Positions 60,055 through 64,000 of a stretch of 64,000 nucleotides of DNA are shown piece after piece. The position numbers and the translations under genes are program-made. Positions within the stretch are counted from its first letter, which is position 1; each line of letters starts with the position of its first letter. The notes under the pieces are model-generated. The model was given only the letters and a program-made list of their open reading frames with translations. It did no database searches and was not told where the DNA came from. Source of the stretch: an uncultured Bacteroidales bacterium (GTDB lineage Bacteria > Bacteroidota > Bacteroidia > Bacteroidales > SZUA-534); assembly GCA_902790595.1 (NCBI GenBank), contig CADASL010000001.1:1-64000 (forward strand), given 5' to 3'.

Positions 60055-60750
60055 CTATTTTCTCTCCAGCCGGTTAATCTCCTCATACAGCAACCTCACA
60101 TCGTTATCGTTTTTCATACGGATGTGGTTGTGGAAGAGGAATTTACGTAACTCATCCTTGTATTGCGGATATTGGCGCAGAATCATACGGCGGAAGCGGG
60201 GAACGCCCTTCAGCTCGTTGCCGTCCCACGTGTAGCGGCTCTCTTTCTGCACAAACGCGCCAGTTTTTTTCAGCGTCATATTCACGTTGCTGTACCGCTC
60301 TTCTTTGGCCTGATATTTTTTTATCATCGATAGGCTGTCTTCGAGAATGATGGCGAAATAACTGCCGTTTAAATCTTTAAGGTTTTGATGCTCAATGAGT
60401 TTGAACGTCTCAATTTTGCCGTTTGGCAATGTAAGGCAGAACTGCGCAATCGAGTTTTTGTCGATGATGATGACATTGTTGGTGACGTCGTTCTGGTAAA
60501 TCAGGTCGTCTTTGTAGTCGTCGTAGCGCAGTTGGAGGCCGTTGTACGTCTCGCCGCTTTTCATAGTCACGCTGCCCGTCAGCCAGTCGCCGCGGTAGAA
60601 CGGCACGCCGTCGAAAGATGCGTAGTAGTGCACAAAAGGTTCGCCCGTGATGTGCTGGATGGCCGATTTTCGTGTTAGTGAGCCTTGTGCGTCGGCTATT
60701 AGCGCTGCCGCGATGCAAATTATTGTTAATATGTGTTTTATCGATGCCAT
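60055..60750 (-). CDS. exported protein of unknown function
   Basis: This 231-residue protein has a signal peptide (MASIKHILTIICIAAALIADAQ). I do not recognise the family. It shows alternating beta strands with aromatic residues (YASFDGVPFYRGDWLTGSVTMKSGETYNGLQLRYDDYKDDLIYQ) and a basic, probably helical end (RFRRMILRQYPQYKDELRKFLFHNHIRMKNDNDVRLL). It is the last of four genes in an operon with a TonB receptor, DUF4249 protein and macroglobulin-like protein, with only 2 nt between it and its neighbour. A periplasmic accessory of that system is likely. Confidence 0.8.
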   Translation of the reverse strand: MASIKHILTIICIAAALIADAQGSLTRKSAIQHITGEPFVHYYASFDGVPFYRGDWLTGSVTMKSGETYNGLQLRYDDYKDDLIYQNDVTNNVIIIDKNSIAQFCLTLPNGKIETFKLIEHQNLKDLNGSYFAIILEDSLSMIKKYQAKEERYSNVNMTLKKTGAFVQKESRYTWDGNELKGVPRFRRMILRQYPQYKDELRKFLFHNHIRMKNDNDVRLLYEEINRLERK

Positions 60751-60752
60751 TG

Positions 60753-62384
60753 CTATCTTACGTTAATCAGTTTGTAGTCGCTGACGATTTTGCCGTTGCG
60801 GTCGATGCCGAAGAATTCAATCACAAACTCGCCGGTCTCGTCAGACAGTGTGGCGCTGACGCTTTTCTGCTCAGCAGTGTTCACCAGCGGATTCCAATAG
60901 ATGGTTTGCCGCAAATCGGGCAGCCGGTCTTTCGACGGTGCGGGTACAGACTCTGTCACTGGCGGCTGAAATCCTTGAACCACAAACCGATAAGTGCCGG
61001 GTACGTGAAGATTTTCCCAGAAATCGAGTTTGTGCGTCCAGACGGCCACAATGCCATTGTTGAAACTGATGTTGCCAAAGTTTCGTGGTTTGTTTTGCGT
61101 GTCAACGCGTTTTATGGTTGTGCTGCCCTTGTCCATCAGCAGGTTAAGATTGGTCAGTGGCACGCCGTCGACAAGTAGCAGCGGGTTGGGAGTTACCGTA
61201 CCGTTGTCCGAAACAATGCGCAGTTCTGGGTTGCCGTTTTTGTCCTTGCGGAGGCGGATGAATGGGGTAATCTCGCGGGTTATCTCTTTGAAATTGTCGA
61301 GCGCGATAAAATCATCGGTTAAGACTGTGTGGCGCGGTTTGCCCAAAACAAAATGGTCGTAGAGCGTTTCGGGGCGGTTGCTGATGCCTACGGGCGCAAA
61401 CGGTTGTATCTCGAAAGCTTTGGCAATCACGGCTTTGTCAAGTTCGGCGCTGTCGGCTACCGGATATGCATCCACCAAACCGGGAGAGTCGGAAGTTGTA
61501 ATATCGAACTGACTTTTCAGTTCGATCCGAGCGTTGAAAATCGGTTCGAGCCTTTGACTGAAGGCGTTGGCAAAAACCTGCTGAAGGCCGTAGTAGTTGT
61601 GCAGCAGCACGCAGAATGAGCCGTCGGAGTCAGTAATATCATATTTGAGCCGGATAATGCTGTCTTGCAGCGAAATAAGCACAATGGCATTGCTAATCGG
61701 TTTGCCCGAAACCGAATCGGTGACGGTGCCGGCCACCAGAATGCCGTCGTATGGGGCAATCGGGTTGTAGCCCTCGTTGATGCTGATTGGCTCGCATTTG
61801 CCTGTTACGGCGGCCGTCTCGTCGGCCCACTGGTTGCGTTTCACAATTCGCAATGTGCCGGAAACGGTATCTTGGTAGGAGAGTGCGATTTCAAGCTTCT
61901 CGCGTGGTGCGAAATCAGTTTTTGCCAACCCAATGACTCCGTTTTGCGCCCGTTGCTCTTTTTTTGAGTTGCTATTGCGGAAAATATGGTTGGGCTCGTT
62001 GCCGAAACGGTTGATAACCAGTATTTCGCGACTGCAATAGTAGTTGTCGGTGTTGGGATGGCAAGTGTAGGCGCGAATGTTGTAATAGCCGGTTAGCAGA
62101 GTGTCGGGGAGGTTGATGAGTCCCGCCACGGCGCCGCTTTCAATTTTTGTTACGGAGCCTGTAATCCAGCGGCCGTCGATGGTTGTGATGTCGATAAGCG
62201 CATCGTTGCCGCTGTTGTTCGGTAGGTTACTGTCGAACATAACACTAAACATCACGTCGTCGCCCGAAATGTAGTTGCAGCGGTCGGTTTTGAGCAATAT
62301 ATGGTTATTGGCGCTTAGCTGTTGTGCTGATGACCAAAAGCTCGATATAAGCAGAGAGAATAATATAAATATCTTGTAAATCAT
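60753..62384 (-). CDS. exported macroglobulin/carboxypeptidase-regulatory-like protein
   Basis: This 543-residue protein has a signal peptide (LLISSFWSSAQ), then a macroglobulin MG2-like sandwich (about 25-130, LLKTDRCNYISGDDVMFSVMF, GYYNIRAYT). A carboxypeptidase regulatory-like domain follows (about 210-290, VAGTVTDSVSGKPISNAIVLI, TDSDGSFCVLL), and then a plug-like segment with LLLVDGVPL. This mix occurs in Bacteroidota proteins that work with TonB receptors. Its start directly follows the DUF4249 stop, so it belongs to the same operon. The cargo is unknown. Confidence 0.78.
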   Translation of the reverse strand: MIYKIFILFSLLISSFWSSAQQLSANNHILLKTDRCNYISGDDVMFSVMFDSNLPNNSGNDALIDITTIDGRWITGSVTKIESGAVAGLINLPDTLLTGYYNIRAYTCHPNTDNYYCSREILVINRFGNEPNHIFRNSNSKKEQRAQNGVIGLAKTDFAPREKLEIALSYQDTVSGTLRIVKRNQWADETAAVTGKCEPISINEGYNPIAPYDGILVAGTVTDSVSGKPISNAIVLISLQDSIIRLKYDITDSDGSFCVLLHNYYGLQQVFANAFSQRLEPIFNARIELKSQFDITTSDSPGLVDAYPVADSAELDKAVIAKAFEIQPFAPVGISNRPETLYDHFVLGKPRHTVLTDDFIALDNFKEITREITPFIRLRKDKNGNPELRIVSDNGTVTPNPLLLVDGVPLTNLNLLMDKGSTTIKRVDTQNKPRNFGNISFNNGIVAVWTHKLDFWENLHVPGTYRFVVQGFQPPVTESVPAPSKDRLPDLRQTIYWNPLVNTAEQKSVSATLSDETGEFVIEFFGIDRNGKIVSDYKLINVR

Positions 62385-63455
62385 TTAGTTAGCAAATGAA
62401 ATGGTGTATTTTTGTGGATGCTCATAGTAGGCAACTGTGTCAGTGTCGGGGAATGAGTCTATTTTGTAAATCATAATATTGCGACTCTTCTCAATCAGGC
62501 TGAATGCTCCAAAATTCTGTTTTACTGCTGATGCACCAAAAAGACCAAACGCATGGTCGCCTGACTTGCAACTTATATTTCCAACAGGTTGATTTTCAAT
62601 TTGTCCGAAGAGGTAATTGCTGTTTTCTTGCTGGTCCTTCACGGCATTCCAAAATTTGTATTGACTTTCTGTCATTGAGTACTGCTTGACAAGAACAAAT
62701 TCTCCTCGATGCTGTAATATAAATTCGGGCATTGAGGGAATAAGAGTATCAACAGTCAAGTTGAAGATTTTTTTTCTTGTCTTATACAATTGATTTTCAA
62801 CGATTCGGTTGTCAGTGTAATTATTCGCATTGGCAATGAATAGCAATCCTTGCTGCGTGATTGGGTGGTAGACGTAACGGTTTTCGGGGAATAGGCCTGG
62901 ATAGTATTGGTGGATTTGTATAACAATTTTGCATTCGTAACGATAGTATGGTGTGAAACCTGTGGCATTGGTGGTATTTGTCGCACAAATACCGAAGTCG
63001 GTTTCGTCGAAATAATTGCTCCCGTTTGTTGATAAAACTTTCTCCTCGTAATATTTCGCAGAGACATCTTCAATATCAGGACATGGTAGAAGTTCTTCCC
63101 ACGTTGATTCAAATGTTTTGCCTTCGGAAGTGGTTACCAATAACATATAACTTTTCCCAACTTCGCCTACAAATGAGGCGGAGTCTGAGAGGTAGTAGCC
63201 GGATTTGTCGAAGATTAGATTGTACGATTTGCCGTCGCTGCAATCAATTCTAACTCTTGCGTTTGTAATGACTTCATTTGTCCTGTTGTCGTTGTAACCA
63301 TTTGTGCGTGTAACTTTCACCTTGTACGGCCCTGGCTGGTCGGTAACTAAGCCTTCAAACACATAGATGGGTTCGGTGGCATCGGTATCGGGGTTGAAAT
63401 ACTCCTCACAACTCACAAGCAAAATCGCAAACAATATTATTTTCAAACTTCTCAT
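62385..63455 (-). CDS. DUF4249 lipoprotein
   Basis: This 356-residue lipoprotein (LLVSC, Cys16) matches the DUF4249 family: YVFEGLVTDQPGPYKVKVTRT near the start, ARVRIDCSDGKSYNLIFDKSGYYLSD, and SYMLLVTTSEGKTFESTWEELLPCPDIEDV. The C-terminal part is AT-richer. DUF4249 proteins are typically encoded beside a TonB-dependent receptor and are thought to sit on the outer membrane; their molecular role is unknown. It lies 2 nt after the receptor gene and abuts the next gene with no spacer. Confidence 0.88.
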   Translation of the reverse strand: MRSLKIILFAILLVSCEEYFNPDTDATEPIYVFEGLVTDQPGPYKVKVTRTNGYNDNRTNEVITNARVRIDCSDGKSYNLIFDKSGYYLSDSASFVGEVGKSYMLLVTTSEGKTFESTWEELLPCPDIEDVSAKYYEEKVLSTNGSNYFDETDFGICATNTTNATGFTPYYRYECKIVIQIHQYYPGLFPENRYVYHPITQQGLLFIANANNYTDNRIVENQLYKTRKKIFNLTVDTLIPSMPEFILQHRGEFVLVKQYSMTESQYKFWNAVKDQQENSNYLFGQIENQPVGNISCKSGDHAFGLFGASAVKQNFGAFSLIEKSRNIMIYKIDSFPDTDTVAYYEHPQKYTISFAN

Positions 63456-63457
63456 AA

Positions 63458-64000
63458 TCAGAATTTAAGATTAAGTGTCACCGATGGAATCGGCACGCCG
63501 ATTATCGATAGTTTGTAAAGACCATAGCTGTTGTAATTGTTCTGCGCTGTCGGCTTATCTTTCTTATAGAAAACCGAATAGATGTTTTTGTGTCCGTAGG
63601 CGTTATACACTGCGAACGTCAGCGAGGGGTGAACTTTTTTCTTCTTGTTGAGGAATCCGTCGTAGGTGGCCGAAAGGTCGAGGCGGTGATAGGCCGGCAG
63701 CTGGTATTTGTTGCGGTCGGAGTAGTTGACAATCGTCATATCATCCATCACGTAGCTGTACTCGGGGTAGGTGGCCGGCCGGCCGCTGGTCAGCACAAAA
63801 TTGGCCGATGCAATCCATCTGCGCGTTATCTGATAGCTCGAAGTTACGCTTAGGTCGTGGCGGCGGTGCGTGTTAGCGAGATAGCTGCGCCCGCCGTTGA
63901 TTTTCTCCTCATCGAACTGTCCGTCAACTTTCATCCGGGTGTCTGATAATGTGTAACTTATCCATCCGGTAAAGTTGCCGACGTTCTTTTTCAGCATCAA
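63458..64000 (-). CDS. TonB-dependent receptor, C-terminal part
   Basis: Only the last 180 residues are in the window; the 5' part lies beyond 64000. It shows the end of an outer-membrane beta-barrel: GWISYTLSDTRMK, NTHRRHDLSVTSSYQITRRWIASANFVLTSGRPATYPE, YHRLDLSATYDGF, and the closing strand LKF with a terminal Phe. It resembles receptors with an N-terminal carboxypeptidase-regulatory domain that are paired with DUF4249 proteins. The substrate cannot be inferred. It is upstream of the DUF4249 gene by 2 nt. Confidence 0.88.
   Translation of the reverse strand: MMLKKNVGNFTGWISYTLSDTRMKVDGQFDEEKINGGRSYLANTHRRHDLSVTSSYQITRRWIASANFVLTSGRPATYPEYSYVMDDMTIVNYSDRNKYQLPAYHRLDLSATYDGFLNKKKKVHPSLTFAVYNAYGHKNIYSVFYKKDKPTAQNNYNSYGLYKLSIIGVPIPSVTLNLKF

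Noticed and set aside
1..64000. tRNA genes, transposases, integrases, toxin-antitoxin pairs or restriction systems
   Set aside because: None could be supported by sequence in any gap or reading frame examined.

Overview
The window comes from a member of the Bacteroidota, most likely Bacteroidales. The evidence is a MurF-alanine racemase fusion, a Bacteroidota-type LptD, a type IX secretion (T9SS) C-terminal sorting domain, a TonB receptor/DUF4249 operon, promoters with the Bacteroidota -7 element TAnnTTTG, and a general lack of Shine-Dalgarno sites. It is chromosomal: it contains the end of a 5S rRNA gene, dnaA, hisS, map, miaA, nrdD and lptD. No tRNA, transposase, integrase, phage gene or CRISPR array was seen.

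Layout. 1-4057: 5S rRNA tail, miaA, two glycosyltransferases and a CYTH phosphatase. 4068-5180: an AT-rich hypothetical gene and a decayed stretch. 5181-7637: a GH51 arabinofuranosidase bracketed by two near-identical terminators. 7829-9572: a flavin reductase, then a peroxidase-MarR operon with a palindromic operator over its promoter. 9673-21251: three transcription units that look like one AraC-type regulon. 21330-23633: a GH2 glycosidase. 23899-34778: murF-alr, a tandem PAP2 phosphatase, nrdD, a NYN-LOTUS protein, an amidohydrolase, a glycosyltransferase and a deacetylase-like gene. 34871-44257: a 3128-residue repetitive T9SS surface protein. 44568-48099: an AT-rich flippase/ATP-grasp/glycosyltransferase operon. 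48276-59939: hydrolase, two-component system, lptD, amidase, dnaA, hisS, map. 60055-64000: a four-gene TonB-receptor operon that runs off the window.

The most interesting unit is 9673-21251. Three promoters, at 13209, 15874 and 16049, each carry a 30-bp motif in the same orientation to the gene and at the same distance (29-30 nt) from a TAnnTTTG -7 element, and none has a -33 TTG. They drive (A) flavodoxin-cyclophilin, flavodoxin, GNAT and DUF2156-GNAT; (B) a lipoprotein alpha/beta hydrolase, an FMN reductase and the AraC regulator itself; and (C) a carboxymuconolactone decarboxylase-cupin lipoprotein, a flavodoxin, an acetyltransferase, a divergent DXS-like enzyme, a PNPOx-like flavoprotein and a monooxygenase. 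Several of these normally cytosolic redox proteins carry export signals. I infer an AraC-controlled envelope flavin/quinone or electrophile-handling system; its substrate is unknown.

Other points worth noting: the PNPOx-like gene lies between two roughly 150-bp copies of the 3' end of the DXS-like gene; the DXS-like enzyme lacks several substrate-binding residues of true DXS; and two hairpins upstream of the histidine kinase share the same 11-nt tip.
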